Assembly: GCF_000333955.1 (NCBI RefSeq)
Contig: NZ_CAPS01000081.1
Location: forward strand, 62,001-126,000
Length of the DNA stretch: 64,000 bases
Source of the DNA: Rhodococcus sp. AW25M09
Lineage (GTDB): Bacteria > Actinomycetota > Actinomycetes > Mycobacteriales > Mycobacteriaceae
Reading direction: 5' to 3'
Part shown: positions 34,002-45,892 of the stretch, piece by piece
How positions within the stretch are numbered: the first letter of the stretch is position 1
How the letters are laid out: each line of letters opens with the position of its first letter
Program-made: the position numbers and the translations under genes
The notes under the pieces: generated by a model
The model's database searches: none
Seen by the model: the letters and a program-made list of their open reading frames with translations, nothing else
Told to the model about the DNA's origin: nothing

Positions 34002-35558
34002 GTGCCCACCGCAGACACAGAAAATCTGAATTCCGCGGACTGGACCAATCCTCTTCGCGACGCGCGAGACAAGCGGCTTCCGCGAATAGCGGGCCCGTGC
34101 AGCATGGTCATTTTCGGGGTGACCGGTGATCTCGCGCGTAAGAAGCTCATGCCTGCGGTGTACGACCTGGCGAACCGGGGGCTCCTACCCCCCGGTTTCG
34201 CCCTGGTCGGGTTTGCCCGACGGGAATGGCAGAACCAGGATTTCGCCAAGATCGTGCACGATTCCGTGCGTGATCACGCGAGAACTCCGTTCAGCGAAGA
34301 AGTGTGGAACACCCTCGCCGAGGGATTCCGATTCGTGCAAGGCACTTTCGACGACGACGCTGCCTTCGACGAGCTGTCGCGCACATTGACCGAGCTCGAC
34401 GAAACCCGCGGCACCGGCGGCAACCACGCGTTCTACCTGTCCATTCCGCCCAGTGCATTTCCCGTTGTGCTGGAGCAACTCTCGCGCTCCGGTCTGGCGC
34501 AGGGTCAGGACGGGAACTGGCGACGAGTGGTGATCGAGAAGCCGTTCGGCCACGACTTGCAGAGCGCAAAAGAACTCAATGCGATCGTGAACCGAGTGTT
34601 CCCCGAGGACACCGTGTTTCGCATCGACCACTACCTCGGCAAGGAGACGGTGCAGAACATCCTGGCTCTGCGCTTCGCCAACCAGTTGTTCGATCCGATC
34701 TGGAATGCGCACTACGTCGACCATGTCCAGATCACGATGGCCGAGGACATCGGTTTGGGCGGTCGCGCGGGCTATTACGACGGCATCGGTGCGGCCCGGG
34801 ACGTCATCCAGAACCACCTGCTGCAACTGCTCGCCATCACGGCGATGGAGGAGCCGGTCAGCTTCAACCCCACCGAGCTGCAGTCCGAGAAGATCAAGGT
34901 GCTCTCCGCGACCAAGCTCGCCGAGCCCCTCGATCGCACCAGCGCCCGCGGTCAGTACTCCGCGGGGTGGCAGGGCAGCCAGAAAGTGAAGGGGCTCAAA
35001 GAGGAAGAGGGCTTCGACTCCGAGTCGAACACCGAGACCTACGCTGCCATCACCCTCGAAGTGGACACCAGACGCTGGGGTGGGGTTCCGTTCTATCTCC
35101 GCACCGGTAAAGCGCTCGGCCGCCGAGTGACCGAGATCGCCATGGTGTTCAAGCGTGCGCCGCACCTCCCTTTCGATGCCACGATGACCGAGGAGCTCGG
35201 CCAGAATGCTCTGGTCATTCGAGTGCAGCCGGACGAAGGCGTGACAATGAGGTTCGGCTCGAAGGTGCCCGGGTCGAGCATGCAGGTGCGCGATGTCAGC
35301 ATGGACTTCAGTTACGGCCAGGCGTTCACCGAATCGTCGCCGGAGGCGTACGAGCGACTCATCCTCGACGTGTTGCTCGGTGAGCCGTCGCTGTTTCCGG
35401 TCAACGCCGAAGTCGAACTGTCGTGGAAGATTCTGGACCCGATCCTCGATTTCTGGGCCTCCGGCGGTACAGCGGAACCGTACGAAGCCGGAACCTGGGG
35501 TCCTTCCTCGGGTGACGAAATGATGCAGCGCACCGGACGCGAATGGAGAAGGCCGTGA
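34002..35558 (+). CDS. zwf: Glucose-6-phosphate 1-dehydrogenase
   Basis: A 518-residue enzyme of the oxidative pentose phosphate branch, producing NADPH. It has the NADP site IFGVTGDLARKKLMPA near residue 38, VIEKPFGHDLQSA, and the active-site motif FRIDHYLGKETVQN near residue 206. The GTG start follows tal after 3 nt. It corresponds to Rv1447c (zwf2). It overlaps opcA by GTGA. Confidence 0.97.
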   Translation: MPTADTENLNSADWTNPLRDARDKRLPRIAGPCSMVIFGVTGDLARKKLMPAVYDLANRGLLPPGFALVGFARREWQNQDFAKIVHDSVRDHARTPFSEEVWNTLAEGFRFVQGTFDDDAAFDELSRTLTELDETRGTGGNHAFYLSIPPSAFPVVLEQLSRSGLAQGQDGNWRRVVIEKPFGHDLQSAKELNAIVNRVFPEDTVFRIDHYLGKETVQNILALRFANQLFDPIWNAHYVDHVQITMAEDIGLGGRAGYYDGIGAARDVIQNHLLQLLAITAMEEPVSFNPTELQSEKIKVLSATKLAEPLDRTSARGQYSAGWQGSQKVKGLKEEEGFDSESNTETYAAITLEVDTRRWGGVPFYLRTGKALGRRVTEIAMVFKRAPHLPFDATMTEELGQNALVIRVQPDEGVTMRFGSKVPGSSMQVRDVSMDFSYGQAFTESSPEAYERLILDVLLGEPSLFPVNAEVELSWKILDPILDFWASGGTAEPYEAGTWGPSSGDEMMQRTGREWRRP

Positions 35559-36463
35559 TTGTCGACATTCCAGCCACGACGACGGCCGAAGTGGGCAAGA
35601 AACTGGTGGAAGTTCGTGAGGCAGGCGGCGCGGTGACCATCGGCCGGGTGCTGACTCTGATCGTCGCCAGTCGCGATCCGGCCAAGGCCGAGCGAGCGAT
35701 CGACGCAGCGAACGAGGCGAGCCGCGAGCATCCGTGCCGCGTGATCGTGCTCATCCACGGTGACCGATCGGCCGAGACGAGCCTCGACGCACAGATCCGT
35801 GTCGGCGGTGACGCCGGTGCGTCGGAGGTCGTCGTGCTGCGTCTGCACGGCGAACTTGCCGACCACGAACACAGTGTGGTGATCCCGTTCCTGCTTCCCG
35901 ACACTCCCATCGTGGTGTGGTGGCCGGACGAGGCACCCGCTGTTCCGGCGAAGGACCCGCTCGGGCGCTTGGCGATTCGGCGAATCACCGATGCCACCAA
36001 CTCCCCCGACACCACCGCGACGATCAAGGGCCGGCTGAGCAGCTACAACGAAGGCGACACCGATCTGTCCTGGAGTCGCATCACCTACTGGCGCGGTCTG
36101 TTGGCCACGGCCCTGGACCAGGCTCCCTTCGACGCGGTCGTCTCGGCGACGGTCTCGGGACTGGCCGAGGAACCCGCACTCGACATCCTGGCCGGCTGGC
36201 TTGCCGCCAAGCTCGACGTGCCGGTCTATCGCCGGGAGGGTGAGCTCAAGGTGGAACTGTCCAGAGAGAACAGCAGTATTTCGCTGATGCGTCCGCAGAC
36301 CGGGAAGACCGCTACCTTGCGCCGTACCGGCCAGCCCGATGCCGAAGTGGCATTGGCTCGGCGAACCACCCGCGAGTGCCTCGCCGAGGAACTGCGCAGA
36401 CTCGACACGGACGAGATCTACGAACTCGCCCTCCACGGACTTTCGAAAGTGAGCTATGGGTAA
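35555..36463 (+). CDS. opcA: Glucose-6-phosphate dehydrogenase assembly protein OpcA
   Basis: A 302-residue OpcA, needed for full activity or assembly of Zwf in cyanobacteria and actinobacteria. Family stretches include GRVLTLIVAS near residue 30, HSVVIPFLLPDTPIVVWWPDEAP near 110, and DLSWSRITYWRGLLATALDQ near 170. GTG 35555 is preferred: GGAG lies 6 nt upstream and GTGA overlaps the zwf stop; an ATG 12 nt earlier is also possible. It overlaps pgl by 8 nt. Confidence 0.93.
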   Translation: MIVDIPATTTAEVGKKLVEVREAGGAVTIGRVLTLIVASRDPAKAERAIDAANEASREHPCRVIVLIHGDRSAETSLDAQIRVGGDAGASEVVVLRLHGELADHEHSVVIPFLLPDTPIVVWWPDEAPAVPAKDPLGRLAIRRITDATNSPDTTATIKGRLSSYNEGDTDLSWSRITYWRGLLATALDQAPFDAVVSATVSGLAEEPALDILAGWLAAKLDVPVYRREGELKVELSRENSSISLMRPQTGKTATLRRTGQPDAEVALARRTTRECLAEELRRLDTDEIYELALHGLSKVSYG

Positions 36464-37202
36464 GACATCGGTTCTCCACTACCTCGACTCGCAGGCATTG
36501 GTCGACGCCGCGCGCTCTCGATTCGTCGAGGTCGTCACCGCAGCGCAGGCCGATCGGGGCTCGGCGTCGGTGGTCATCACCGGCGGTGGGGCCGGCATCG
36601 GCCTCTTGGAGGCGCTGCGCAAGGACTCCGGATCGATCGACTGGAGCAAGGTCGACATCTACTTCGGCGACGAACGCTTTTTGCCCTCGGGCGATCCCGA
36701 GCGAAACGAAGTTCAGGCGCGAGAAGCATTGCTCGACCACGTCGACGTGCATCCGGATCGGGTCTTTCCGATGGCTGCATCCGACGGTCCGCACGGAAGT
36801 GATGCCGAAGTGGCCGCAGCGGCGTATGCGCAGATCCTCCATTCTCGATCCGAGGGCCAGCCGACGCCTGAATTCGACATCCATCTGCTGGGAATGGGCG
36901 GCGAGGGCCACATCAATTCGCTCTTTCCCCACACCGATGCAGTGCGTGAAACGCATCGCTATGTCGTCGCGGTGGAGGACTCACCCAAGCCTCCACCCGT
37001 CCGAATCACGCTGACGCTGCCTGCCGTTTGCCGAGCACAGCACGTGTGGCTGCTCGTAGCAGGAGCGAACAAGGCGGACGCCGTTGCAGCTGCGGTGGGT
37101 GGAGCGGATGCGGATGACGTCCCCTCTGCCGGCGCTGCGGGCACGGCATCGACGGTGTGGTTCCTCGACGCAGGAGCGGCGTCGAAACTGGACACCGTCT
37201 GA
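36456..37202 (+). CDS. pgl: 6-phosphogluconolactonase
   Basis: A 248-residue lactonase (DevB/Pgl family) that hydrolyses 6-phosphogluconolactone made by Zwf. It shows GGGAGIGLLEAL near residue 44, the NagB-fold motif YFGDERFLPSGDPERNE near 70, and LLGMGGEGHINSLFPHTDAV near 145. It ends the operon. Its stop codon lies inside a 15-bp tandem repeat, so two further in-frame TGA codons follow closely. Confidence 0.94.
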   Translation: MGKTSVLHYLDSQALVDAARSRFVEVVTAAQADRGSASVVITGGGAGIGLLEALRKDSGSIDWSKVDIYFGDERFLPSGDPERNEVQAREALLDHVDVHPDRVFPMAASDGPHGSDAEVAAAAYAQILHSRSEGQPTPEFDIHLLGMGGEGHINSLFPHTDAVRETHRYVVAVEDSPKPPPVRITLTLPAVCRAQHVWLLVAGANKADAVAAAVGGADADDVPSAGAAGTASTVWFLDAGAASKLDTV

Positions 37203-37236
37203 TCCCACACCGTCTGATCCCACAGCGTCTGATCTC
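37192..37236 (+). repeat. Three 15-bp tandem repeats across the pgl stop
   Basis: ACACCGTCTGATCCC occurs at 37192-37206 and 37207-37221, and with two changes at 37222-37236. Each copy carries TGA in the pgl frame, so the stop is triplicated. Confidence 0.9.
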
Positions 37237-37344
37237 ACGTCCCGCACCACCGGGCTAGCTGGGTTCGGCAGCGTCCGGGTCGCATTCCTGTCGCTCGTCG
37301 TCGGTGTCGTTCACGCGAGCGGACTGCCCGAGGTTCGATCTACC

Positions 37345-37376
37345 GATCCGCCTACCGCGCTTGCGGTAGGCGGATC
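37345..37376. terminator. Hairpin downstream of pgl
   Basis: A perfect 14-bp stem, GATCCGCCTACCGC with its complement, around the tetraloop GCTT. It lies about 140 nt after the pgl stop and is a likely terminator of the pentose phosphate operon. The rest of the 37203-37516 gap holds the tandem repeats and a second hairpin and no gene. Confidence 0.65.
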
Positions 37377-37453
37377 CGTCGCGCCAGGCATCGGTGGTGT
37401 TTCTGCACTGCCTCATACCCTGTTGGACGCGATCCGCAGCGGACCGGTTCCTT

Positions 37454-37509
37454 CCCGTCGTGCGCCTTTTGCACCCTCAGAGGTATGCAAAAGGCGCACG
37501 ACGGGGAAG
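37454..37509. terminator. Large bidirectional hairpin between pgl and ppc
   Basis: A perfect 20-bp stem (37454-37473 with 37486-37505) around a 12-nt loop, extended by 3 bp after a one-base bulge. It ends 7 nt before the ppc stop codon. It would serve as terminator for ppc and as a second barrier for the pgl operon. Confidence 0.8.
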
Positions 37510-37516
37510 CAGGAGG

Positions 37517-40348
37517 CTAGCCGCTGTTGCGCAGTGCCGTCGCGAGGCCGTTCATCGTCAACAGGATTCCTCGTTTGACGCGTTCGTCCTCGTCCCCGTT
37601 CCGGTAACGGCGCAACATCTCCACCTGCATCTGGTTGAGGGGCTCCAGATACGGGAAGCGGTTGTGCACCGAGCGCTCGAGCGACGGATTGTCTTCGAGC
37701 AGTCGACTGTGGCCCGTGATCTTCAGATACATCCGCACCGTGGTCGCGTGCTCCGCTTCGATCATGCCGAAGATTCGCGTCCGTAGGTCTGCGTCGGGAA
37801 CCAGGTCGGCGTAGCGCGCAGCAATGCCCAGATCGGACTTTGCCATGACCTGCGCGAGGTTGGACAGGACGGTTTGGAAGAAGGGCCACTTTCGATACAG
37901 GTCGGTCAGCACATCGAGCTTGGAATCGTCGTCGCCGACCCACTCCTCGAATGCCGAGCCGGTGCCGTACCACCCGGGCAGCATGACGCGACACTGACTC
38001 CACGACATCACCCACGGAATGGCACGCAGGTCGTATACCGAGTTCGTCGGCTTCCGGGACGCGGGACGTGAACCGATGTTCAGCTCACCGACCTCGGCTA
38101 CCGGCGTCGAGGTGCGGAAGTACTCGACGAACCCGGGCTCCTCGTGCACCAGACGACCGTATGCGGCGCGGGCCTTGGCGGCGAGATCGTCCAGGATGTC
38201 GTACGCGGCCTCTGCACCGTCGCCCAGGCCCTCGACGTCGAGCAGAGTCGACTCCAGAGTTCCCGCGACAAGGGATTCGAGGTTACGACGCGCCATGGAC
38301 GGCTCGGCGTATTTGGCCGCGATGATCTCGCCCTGTTCGGTGAGTCGCAGCGACCCCTGCACCACTCCGGGCGGCTGCGCCAGAATCGCGTCGTAGCTGG
38401 GGCCACCTCCACGGCCGACCGTCCCACCTCGACCATGGAACAACCTGAGCCGAATTCCCGTCTTGCGAGATGCCTCGAGCAAATCCAGTTCGGCGCGGTA
38501 CAGAGCCCAGTTCGCGGCCAGGTATCCGCCGTCCTTGTTCGAGTCCGAATACCCCAGCATGACTTCCTGATTCATACCGCGCCCGGCCACCAGGGCGCGG
38601 TAGATCGGAACGTCGAGCGTGGCCAGCAGAGTTGCTGCACCCTGCTGAAGATCCTCGATGGTCTCGAACAGCGGTACGACGCCCACCGTGGAGGTGGGCG
38701 ACGAGCCGTCCGCACCGGGATCGAAGATGCCGGCTTCCTTGAGCAACAATGCCGCTTCGAGCATGTCACTGACCGACTGACACATGCTGATGATGTAGTT
38801 CTGGATTGTGTCTGGTCCCAGGTGATCGATCGCTTCCTTGGCTGCCCTGACGATGCCGAGCTCCTTGGTTGCCAGCTCACTGAGCTGCGCGTGAGGGCCG
38901 ATCAGCGGGCGACGAGTCGCGAGTTCCTGCGACAGCACGGAGACACGCTCGTCCTCGTCGAGGGAGAGGTAATCCGAGTGCACTCCGGCCCAGGCCAGCA
39001 GTTCCGCAACAACTTCCTCGTGTGTTTCGGAGTTCTGTCGCATGTCCAGAGCCTGCAGGTGGAATCCGAACGTCTCGACCGACTGCCGGAGCCGAAGCAA
39101 GCGATCGTCGGCGATCACCGCGTCGCCGTCGGCGCGCAGAGCACGATCGATGACATCGAGATCGTCGAGAATGTCTTGCGGTCCGTCGTACTTCTTCGCC
39201 CCGAGATCGGTACCCGAGACAGGTACCGCGTCAAGTACCGCCTGTGCAGTGGCAGTCAGCCGGGCCCGGATGCCGACGACTGCGACGCGATACGGCTCGT
39301 CGGCTCGGCGATCGTCCGGCTCGGCCGATGCCCCGGCGAGCGCCTTCAGGTCCTCGGTGACGTCCACCAAGCGCGAGGACATCGACAGTTCTTTCTCCAA
39401 CGCGACCAGTTCGTCCAGGTAGCGCTCGAACGCGACGTATCCCGCCTGATGCGTCGCGGTGTGCACCACCTCTGCGGTGACGTTCGGGTTGCCGTCCCGA
39501 TCGCCGCCGATCCAGGAACCGGGGCGCAGAATCGGTCGGGGCAGCAGGTCGTCCTCGGGCCACCGCGCGCGCAGCGCTGCGCGCACATCTGCATTGAGAG
39601 AGGGCATGACATCGAAGAGCGAGGACTCGAAGTAGCGAAGACCGACTTCGATCTCGTCCTGAATTCGCAACCGTGACAAGCGAATCAGAGCCGTCTCCCA
39701 CAGAGTCAGCACCTGTCTGCGGATCTGCACGTCGATGGCAGCCAGTTCCTTGGCCGCACTGGCAGCTTTGCCCTCACGAGCAGCGGTCGCAATGTCGCGG
39801 CGCCGCATCAGCTCGGTGATCTTCGACTGCACGTCGAACACTGTCCGGCGACGTGTCTCGGTGGGGTGCGCGGTGATCACCGGGGCCACCAGCGCGTCGG
39901 TCAATGCAGCAGCGACCTGCTCGCGGGACGGTGCCACGGTATCGATCTTCAGCCAGGTGGCGTCGAGACTGCTGTCCTGAGGCGGATCCTCGCGATCGAG
40001 GTGAATTGCGCGTCGACGTTCGCGGTGCAGGTCCTCGGCGAGGTTGGCCAACAGAGAGAAGTGACTGAATGCTCGAATCAGCGGAACTGCTTGCGCCACT
40101 TCGACATCGGTGTACCTACCGACGGAGTCGTCGCGTTCGATCTCGGATCTGCGCACCGCGAAGGACTCGACACGAGCAGATTCGATGAGATCGAAGACGT
40201 CCTCGCCCTCGTGTTCACGAATGATCTCACCCAGGATGCCGCCGAGATAGCGGATGTCTTCACGGAGAGGCTCGGTCAACTCCCGACCCTGAGCTGTCGG
40301 TGGGACAAAGGCTGGGGAACCGACTGACTCGTAGGAGGATTCGCTCAT
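37517..40348 (-). CDS. ppc: Phosphoenolpyruvate carboxylase
   Basis: A 943-residue enzyme that forms oxaloacetate from PEP and bicarbonate, refilling the TCA cycle. Signature sites are [15 protein letters not shown] (catalytic His) near residue 158, [18 protein letters not shown] near 600 and [19 protein letters not shown] near 645. Length is normal. ATG 40348 is chosen; GATAAT lies exactly 6 nt upstream, suggesting a leaderless mRNA. As I recall, M. tuberculosis has no ppc at the corresponding place. Confidence 0.97.
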   Translation of the reverse strand: MSESSYESVGSPAFVPPTAQGRELTEPLREDIRYLGGILGEIIREHEGEDVFDLIESARVESFAVRRSEIERDDSVGRYTDVEVAQAVPLIRAFSHFSLLANLAEDLHRERRRAIHLDREDPPQDSSLDATWLKIDTVAPSREQVAAALTDALVAPVITAHPTETRRRTVFDVQSKITELMRRRDIATAAREGKAASAAKELAAIDVQIRRQVLTLWETALIRLSRLRIQDEIEVGLRYFESSLFDVMPSLNADVRAALRARWPEDDLLPRPILRPGSWIGGDRDGNPNVTAEVVHTATHQAGYVAFERYLDELVALEKELSMSSRLVDVTEDLKALAGASAEPDDRRADEPYRVAVVGIRARLTATAQAVLDAVPVSGTDLGAKKYDGPQDILDDLDVIDRALRADGDAVIADDRLLRLRQSVETFGFHLQALDMRQNSETHEEVVAELLAWAGVHSDYLSLDEDERVSVLSQELATRRPLIGPHAQLSELATKELGIVRAAKEAIDHLGPDTIQNYIISMCQSVSDMLEAALLLKEAGIFDPGADGSSPTSTVGVVPLFETIEDLQQGAATLLATLDVPIYRALVAGRGMNQEVMLGYSDSNKDGGYLAANWALYRAELDLLEASRKTGIRLRLFHGRGGTVGRGGGPSYDAILAQPPGVVQGSLRLTEQGEIIAAKYAEPSMARRNLESLVAGTLESTLLDVEGLGDGAEAAYDILDDLAAKARAAYGRLVHEEPGFVEYFRTSTPVAEVGELNIGSRPASRKPTNSVYDLRAIPWVMSWSQCRVMLPGWYGTGSAFEEWVGDDDSKLDVLTDLYRKWPFFQTVLSNLAQVMAKSDLGIAARYADLVPDADLRTRIFGMIEAEHATTVRMYLKITGHSRLLEDNPSLERSVHNRFPYLEPLNQMQVEMLRRYRNGDEDERVKRGILLTMNGLATALRNSG

Positions 40349-40354
40349 CAACCC

Positions 40355-40360
40355 ATTATC
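40355..40360 (-). promoter_or_regulatory. -10 box for a probably leaderless ppc transcript
   Basis: On the minus strand GATAAT (five of six bases match TATAAT), then 6 nt, then ATG 40348. No clear -35. Confidence 0.5.
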
Positions 40361-40399
40361 GTCGCTCCGCCACCAACTCGCACTCGGAGCAGAACTCGA

Positions 40400-40633
40400 T
40401 CAGGTGTACTTGATCTCCAGGCCGATACCGAGGATCGCAATGAGCCAGACGAGGCCGGTGAAGACTGTGAGACGGTCCAGGTTCTTCTCGACCACCGTGG
40501 AACCGGACAGGCTGGACTGCACACCGCCACCGAACAGGCTGGACAATCCCCCACCCTTGCCGCGATGCAGCAGGATCAGCAAGATCAGCGCCAGGCTGGT
40601 GATGACCAGCAGAATATCCAGAAACAGATCCAT
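40400..40633 (-). CDS. secG: Preprotein translocase subunit SecG
   Basis: A 77-residue membrane protein with two helices (LDILLVITSLALILLILLH, then LTVFTGLVWLIAILGIGLEI) joined by the Gly/Ser-rich loop RGKGGGLSSLFGGGVQSSLS typical of SecG. It supports SecYE during protein export. ATG 40633 is chosen over a GTG two codons earlier. Its place after tpiA matches Rv1440. A hairpin separates it from tpiA. Confidence 0.93.
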   Translation of the reverse strand: MDLFLDILLVITSLALILLILLHRGKGGGLSSLFGGGVQSSLSGSTVVEKNLDRLTVFTGLVWLIAILGIGLEIKYT

Positions 40634-40688
40634 GTCCACCTCAAACTCGATTCGATGCCTTCAGCAGCCTACCTGGCCTACGAACAGC

Positions 40689-40721
40689 TTCGGACACCCC
40701 GCCGTATGCAGGGTGTCCGAA
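40689..40721. terminator. Hairpin between tpiA and secG
   Basis: A perfect 11-bp stem, TTCGGACACCC with GGGTGTCCGAA, around an 11-nt loop. It lies 25 nt after the tpiA stop and probably ends or attenuates the gap-pgk-tpiA transcript. Confidence 0.7.
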
Positions 40722-40745
40722 ATACGCGCTGTGCAGTGATACCGA

Positions 40746-41531
40746 TCAGGGCAACGGTCCACCTGCGGCGATGGCCGACAGCGTGGCGAAGTCGTCGGCC
40801 TTGAGCGACGCTCCACCGACGAGAGCGCCGTCGACATCGGGCTGGCCGACGATCTCGCCGACGTTCTTGGCGTTGACCGAGCCGCCGTAGAGCACGCGTA
40901 CGCCCGCTGCGACCTCATCCGAGGCCAGCGACTTCAGTTCCTCGCGGATGGCCCCGCACACTTCCTGAGCGTCCGACGCCGACGCGACCCGGCCGGTGCC
41001 GATTGCCCATACCGGCTCGTAGGCGATGACGATCTTGGAGATGTCGTCGGCCGAGAGTCCACTGAGCGAACCGCGCAGCTGGGCCACGTTGTATGCCACG
41101 TGCTCACCGGCCTCGCGGATGTTCAGACCCTCGCCGATGCACACGATCGGTGTGAGGCCGTTCTTCAGTGCCGCCTTCGTCTTGGCCAACACGACGGCGT
41201 CGTCCTCGCTGTGCAGAGTGCGTCGCTCGGAGTGACCGACGACGACGAAGGTGCACCCCAACTTGGCCAGCATCGAACCGCTGATCTCGCCGGTGAAGGC
41301 ACCCTTGTCCTCGGACGACACGTCCTGCGCACCGTAGGTGAGCAGAAGCTTGTCGCCCTCGACCAGAGTTTGGACGCTGCGAATATCGGTGAACGGCGGG
41401 ATCACTGTCACGTCGACTTTGTCGAAGTACTTCTCGGGCAGCGAGAAAGCAATCTTCTGCACCAGCGAGATGGCCTCGAGGTGATTGAGATTCATCTTCC
41501 AGTTGCCCGCGATGAGCGGCTTACGTGCCAT
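40746..41531 (-). CDS. tpiA: Triosephosphate isomerase
   Basis: A 261-residue TIM-barrel enzyme interconverting DHAP and glyceraldehyde 3-phosphate. It shows GNWKMN near residue 10 (catalytic Lys), VVGHSERR near 98 (catalytic His), and the catalytic Glu in [12 protein letters not shown] near 170. It begins 3 nt after the pgk stop, so it is co-transcribed with gap and pgk. Confidence 0.97.
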   Translation of the reverse strand: MARKPLIAGNWKMNLNHLEAISLVQKIAFSLPEKYFDKVDVTVIPPFTDIRSVQTLVEGDKLLLTYGAQDVSSEDKGAFTGEISGSMLAKLGCTFVVVGHSERRTLHSEDDAVVLAKTKAALKNGLTPIVCIGEGLNIREAGEHVAYNVAQLRGSLSGLSADDISKIVIAYEPVWAIGTGRVASASDAQEVCGAIREELKSLASDEVAAGVRVLYGGSVNAKNVGEIVGQPDVDGALVGGASLKADDFATLSAIAAGGPLP

Positions 41532-41534
41532 GCG

Positions 41535-42746
41535 TTACGCCTCCAGAACGGATAGACCGGGGAGCTGCTTGCCCTCGAGGTACTCGAGAGAGGCACCGCC
41601 GCCGGTGGAGATGTGCGAGAAGCCGTCGTCGGGCAATCCGAGGGTGCGCACTGCTGCCGCGGAGTCGCCGCCGCCGACAACGCTGAACGCGCCCTTCTCG
41701 GTGGCTCCGATGATCGCTTCGGCGATTCCCTTGGTACCGGCCGAGAACTTGTCGAACTCGAACACTCCGGCCGGTCCGTTCCAGAACACGGTCTTGGCGT
41801 TCGAGAGCACGACGGCGAAACGACTGACCGAGTCCGGGCCGATGTCGAGACCCATCCAGCCGTCCGGAATCTCGGAGGCCTTCACGGTCTTCGCCTCGGC
41901 GTCCGCAGCGAACTTGTCTCCGACGACGATGTCGACCGGAAGGTGGATCACGTCGCCGAAGCGCTCGAGCAGGTCCTTGCAGACCTCGATCTGATCCTCC
42001 TGCAGCAGCGAATTTCCGACCGCGTAGCCCTGAGCAGCCAGGAATGTGAACACCATTCCGCCGCCGATGACGAGAGTGTCGACCTTGGGAGCCAATGCCT
42101 CGATGACACCGAGCTTGTCCGAAACCTTGGACCCGCCGAGCACCACCGCGTACGGACGCGCCGCATCCTCGGTGAGCTTGGCCAGCACCTCCACCTCGGC
42201 CGCGACGAGCGTGCCTGCGTAGTGGGGCAGCAACTGCGCCACATCGTAGACCGACGCTTGCTTGCGATGTACGACGCCGAATCCGTCGGAGACGAAGGCC
42301 GCGTCGTCTCCGGCCAGGGCGACGAGCTCGCGAGCCAGAGCGGCTCGCTCCGATTCGTCCTTGCTGGTCTCGCGTGGATCGAAGCGGATGTTCTCGAGCA
42401 GCAGCACGTCGCCGTCGGTCAGACCCTCGGCCCGCGCCTCTGCATCCTGGCCCACCACATCGCCGGCGAGCTGCACGTGGCGTCCGAGAAGGTCACCGAG
42501 CTTGGCCGCGACCGGAGCCAGACTGTACTTCGCGTCGGGCTTGCCGTCGGGGCGCCCCAAATGCGCGGTGACGATGACCTTGGCACCGGCCTCGACCAAC
42601 GCCCGAAGCGTGGGAATCGAAGCCTGGATGCGGCCGGGGTCGGTGATCGTGCCGTTCTCGAGCGGGACGTTGAAGTCCGATCGCACGAGAACGCCACGTC
42701 CTTCGACACCGGCATCGAGCAGATCTTGCAGTGTCTTGACAGCCAT
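41535..42746 (-). CDS. pgk: Phosphoglycerate kinase
   Basis: A 403-residue kinase making ATP from 1,3-bisphosphoglycerate. It has [14 protein letters not shown] near residue 20, substrate-binding [10 protein letters not shown] near 60, [11 protein letters not shown] near 205 and the nucleotide loop [11 protein letters not shown] near 365. ATG 42746 gives normal length; a longer reading upstream lies over gap in another frame and is not real. The gap stop is 5 nt upstream. Confidence 0.97.
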   Translation of the reverse strand: MAVKTLQDLLDAGVEGRGVLVRSDFNVPLENGTITDPGRIQASIPTLRALVEAGAKVIVTAHLGRPDGKPDAKYSLAPVAAKLGDLLGRHVQLAGDVVGQDAEARAEGLTDGDVLLLENIRFDPRETSKDESERAALARELVALAGDDAAFVSDGFGVVHRKQASVYDVAQLLPHYAGTLVAAEVEVLAKLTEDAARPYAVVLGGSKVSDKLGVIEALAPKVDTLVIGGGMVFTFLAAQGYAVGNSLLQEDQIEVCKDLLERFGDVIHLPVDIVVGDKFAADAEAKTVKASEIPDGWMGLDIGPDSVSRFAVVLSNAKTVFWNGPAGVFEFDKFSAGTKGIAEAIIGATEKGAFSVVGGGDSAAAVRTLGLPDDGFSHISTGGGASLEYLEGKQLPGLSVLEA

Positions 42747-42751
42747 CGGTG

Positions 42752-43780
<1,029 letters not shown>

Positions 43781-43892
43781 CTAAAAGTTGTGAAAACAGA
43801 TGTCTGGTCGTGCCTGCGTGCGGGGTGCCACACGCGGTTCCTACCCTAGTGTGCGCGCAGGCAGAGCGCGCGCATCACTCGATCGGGGCCGA

Positions 43893-44870
43893 TCACGCTT
43901 CGTCGAGCAGCTCCGCAGTGACCGCCGACTCGGTATCCGGAATTCCGGTTTCTTTCGCTTTACGATCGGCCATCGACAGCAGTCGTCGAATCCGGCCCGC
44001 CACAGCGTCTTTGGTCATCGGCGGATCGGCCAACTGGCCGAGTTCCTCCAGCGAAGCCTGCCGGTGCTGCACTCGGAGCGAGCCCGCGGCGGCCAGATGA
44101 TCCGGCACGTCGTCACCGAGGATGTGCAGGGCCCGCTCGACCCGCGCTGCGGCTGCGACGGCGGCCCGAGCAGATCGACGCAAATTTGCATCGTCGAAAT
44201 TGGCGAGTCGGTTTGCCGTGGCTCGTACCTCTCGCCGCATCCGTCGTTCTTCCCAGACGAGCCGGGTGTCCTGTGCTCCCATGCGGGTGAGCAACGCGCC
44301 GATCGCTTCGCCGTCGCGAACGACCACTCGATCGGTTCCGCGGACCTCACGAGCTTTCGCGGCCACGCCGAGTCTGCGGGCAGCTCCGACGAGTGCGAGC
44401 GCAGCTTCCGGTCCCGGGCAGCTGATCTCGAGCGCCGAGGATCTGCCCGGCTCGGTGAGCGAGCCGTGCGCCAGGAAGGCGCCCCTCCATGCGGCCTCGG
44501 AGTCCCCCACCGTGCCGCCGACGACCTGCGCGGGCAAGCCACGAACGGGGCGTCCACGCAAGTCCAACAGGCCGGTCTGGCGTGCCAAGGCCTCCCCGTC
44601 CTTGGCCACGCGGACCACGTAGCGGGAGGTTTTACGCAGACCACCCGCACCGAGCATGTGCACATCCGAGGAATACCCGTACAGCTCGAAGATCTCACGA
44701 CGCAATCGCCTCGCGATGGACCCGAGATCGACCTCGGCCTCGACCACGACCCGGCCGGCCACGATGTGGAGTCCCCCGGCAAATCGCAGGAGCGCGGAAA
44801 CCTCGGCCTTGCGACAACTGACCTGACTGACGGTGAGCCTGCTCAGCTCGTCCTTGACCTCCGCTGTCAT
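43893..44870 (-). CDS. whiA: Sporulation/cell-division regulator WhiA
   Basis: A 325-residue WhiA, a DNA-binding protein with an N-terminal LAGLIDADG-like fold (residues about 1-210, for example [19 protein letters not shown]) and a C-terminal HTH region ([20 protein letters not shown] followed by [11 protein letters not shown]). It controls cell division genes in streptomycetes and is conserved in non-sporulating actinobacteria. ATG 44870 fits M. tuberculosis Rv1423 and overlaps the yvcK stop by ATGA; a GTG two codons upstream is possible. Confidence 0.95.
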   Translation of the reverse strand: MTAEVKDELSRLTVSQVSCRKAEVSALLRFAGGLHIVAGRVVVEAEVDLGSIARRLRREIFELYGYSSDVHMLGAGGLRKTSRYVVRVAKDGEALARQTGLLDLRGRPVRGLPAQVVGGTVGDSEAAWRGAFLAHGSLTEPGRSSALEISCPGPEAALALVGAARRLGVAAKAREVRGTDRVVVRDGEAIGALLTRMGAQDTRLVWEERRMRREVRATANRLANFDDANLRRSARAAVAAAARVERALHILGDDVPDHLAAAGSLRVQHRQASLEELGQLADPPMTKDAVAGRIRRLLSMADRKAKETGIPDTESAVTAELLDEA

Positions 44871-45892
44871 GGCCACGAAGTGATCCCCTCTCTGCGTGCG
44901 GCAGTCGATTCGGTGTCGCCGGTGGGCGACACGATGGAGCCGAGAGCCGCAGCAAGCTTGCCGTAATGATGTGCGTGAGTGCCGTTTTCGGCAACGTCGA
45001 CATAGACGACCTCGGCACCGAACCGAGCCGCCGCCCGCGCTAGGTGTTCGCGGTTGCTGCCTTCCGGTACCGAGGCGGAATCGACCAACACGTAGTCGAT
45101 TCCCAAATCAGGTGCGTGTTGGGAGAGTACGTGGACATGGCGCTCCGCGGAGAATCCGGTGGTCTCCCCCAGTTCGGGTGCCAGGTTCAACACGAGAACT
45201 TTCAGCGCGGACGTGCGGGCCAGCGCAGCGCGCTGCTCCGGCACGAGGACGTGAGGAATGACACTCGAGAACCACGAGCCCGGTCCGAGCACCACGAGGT
45301 CCGCCTCGTGGATTGCCGCCAGAGCATCCGCGCACGCAGGAGGGTCGGGTGGCAGCAAGCGCACGCGTCGTACCTTGCCGGGAGTCGTCGCCACCGCCAC
45401 CTGACCGCGAATGACGCGGCTGACGCGGGGGTCGTCCTCGAGACCGGAGACGTCCGCTTCGATGTCGAGCGCGATCGGCGACATCGGGAGAACTCGTCCG
45501 TCGATACCGAGCATCCGCGACATTTCGTCGAGTGCCGCGATCGGGTCGCCCACTACCTCGGTCAGTCCCGCGAGAATGAGGTTGCCCACCGAATGCCCGG
45601 CCAACGCACCGGTACCGCCGAAACGGTGTTGCAGAACATCGGTCCACAGCTGCGTTCGCTCGTCGGACCGGGCCAGTGCGGCCAGTGCCATTCTGAGGTC
45701 CCCGGGCGGAATCACCCCGAGCTCGGCCCGTAGACGCCCCGAGGATCCGCCGTCGTCGGCGACCGTGACGACAGCGGTGACATCGTGACCGAGAAGCCTC
45801 GCCGCCGACAGGGTGGCGTACAGCCCGTGACCACCTCCGAGGGCGACGATCTTCGGGCCCGATCCCGAATGTTCGGTGCCGAGCTCGCTCAT
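44867..45892 (-). CDS. YvcK/CofD-like protein (Rv1422, CuvA type)
   Basis: A 341-residue protein of the UPF0052/CofD-like family. It shows [20 protein letters not shown] near residue 16, [14 protein letters not shown] near 42, and [19 protein letters not shown] near 200. Homologues (YvcK/GlmR/CuvA) bind UDP-sugars and link carbon supply to cell-wall synthesis. It lies between rapZ and whiA with 4-nt overlaps on both sides, the usual uvrC-rapZ-yvcK-whiA order. Confidence 0.92.
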   Translation of the reverse strand: MSELGTEHSGSGPKIVALGGGHGLYATLSAARLLGHDVTAVVTVADDGGSSGRLRAELGVIPPGDLRMALAALARSDERTQLWTDVLQHRFGGTGALAGHSVGNLILAGLTEVVGDPIAALDEMSRMLGIDGRVLPMSPIALDIEADVSGLEDDPRVSRVIRGQVAVATTPGKVRRVRLLPPDPPACADALAAIHEADLVVLGPGSWFSSVIPHVLVPEQRAALARTSALKVLVLNLAPELGETTGFSAERHVHVLSQHAPDLGIDYVLVDSASVPEGSNREHLARAAARFGAEVVYVDVAENGTHAHHYGKLAAALGSIVSPTGDTESTAARREGITSWP

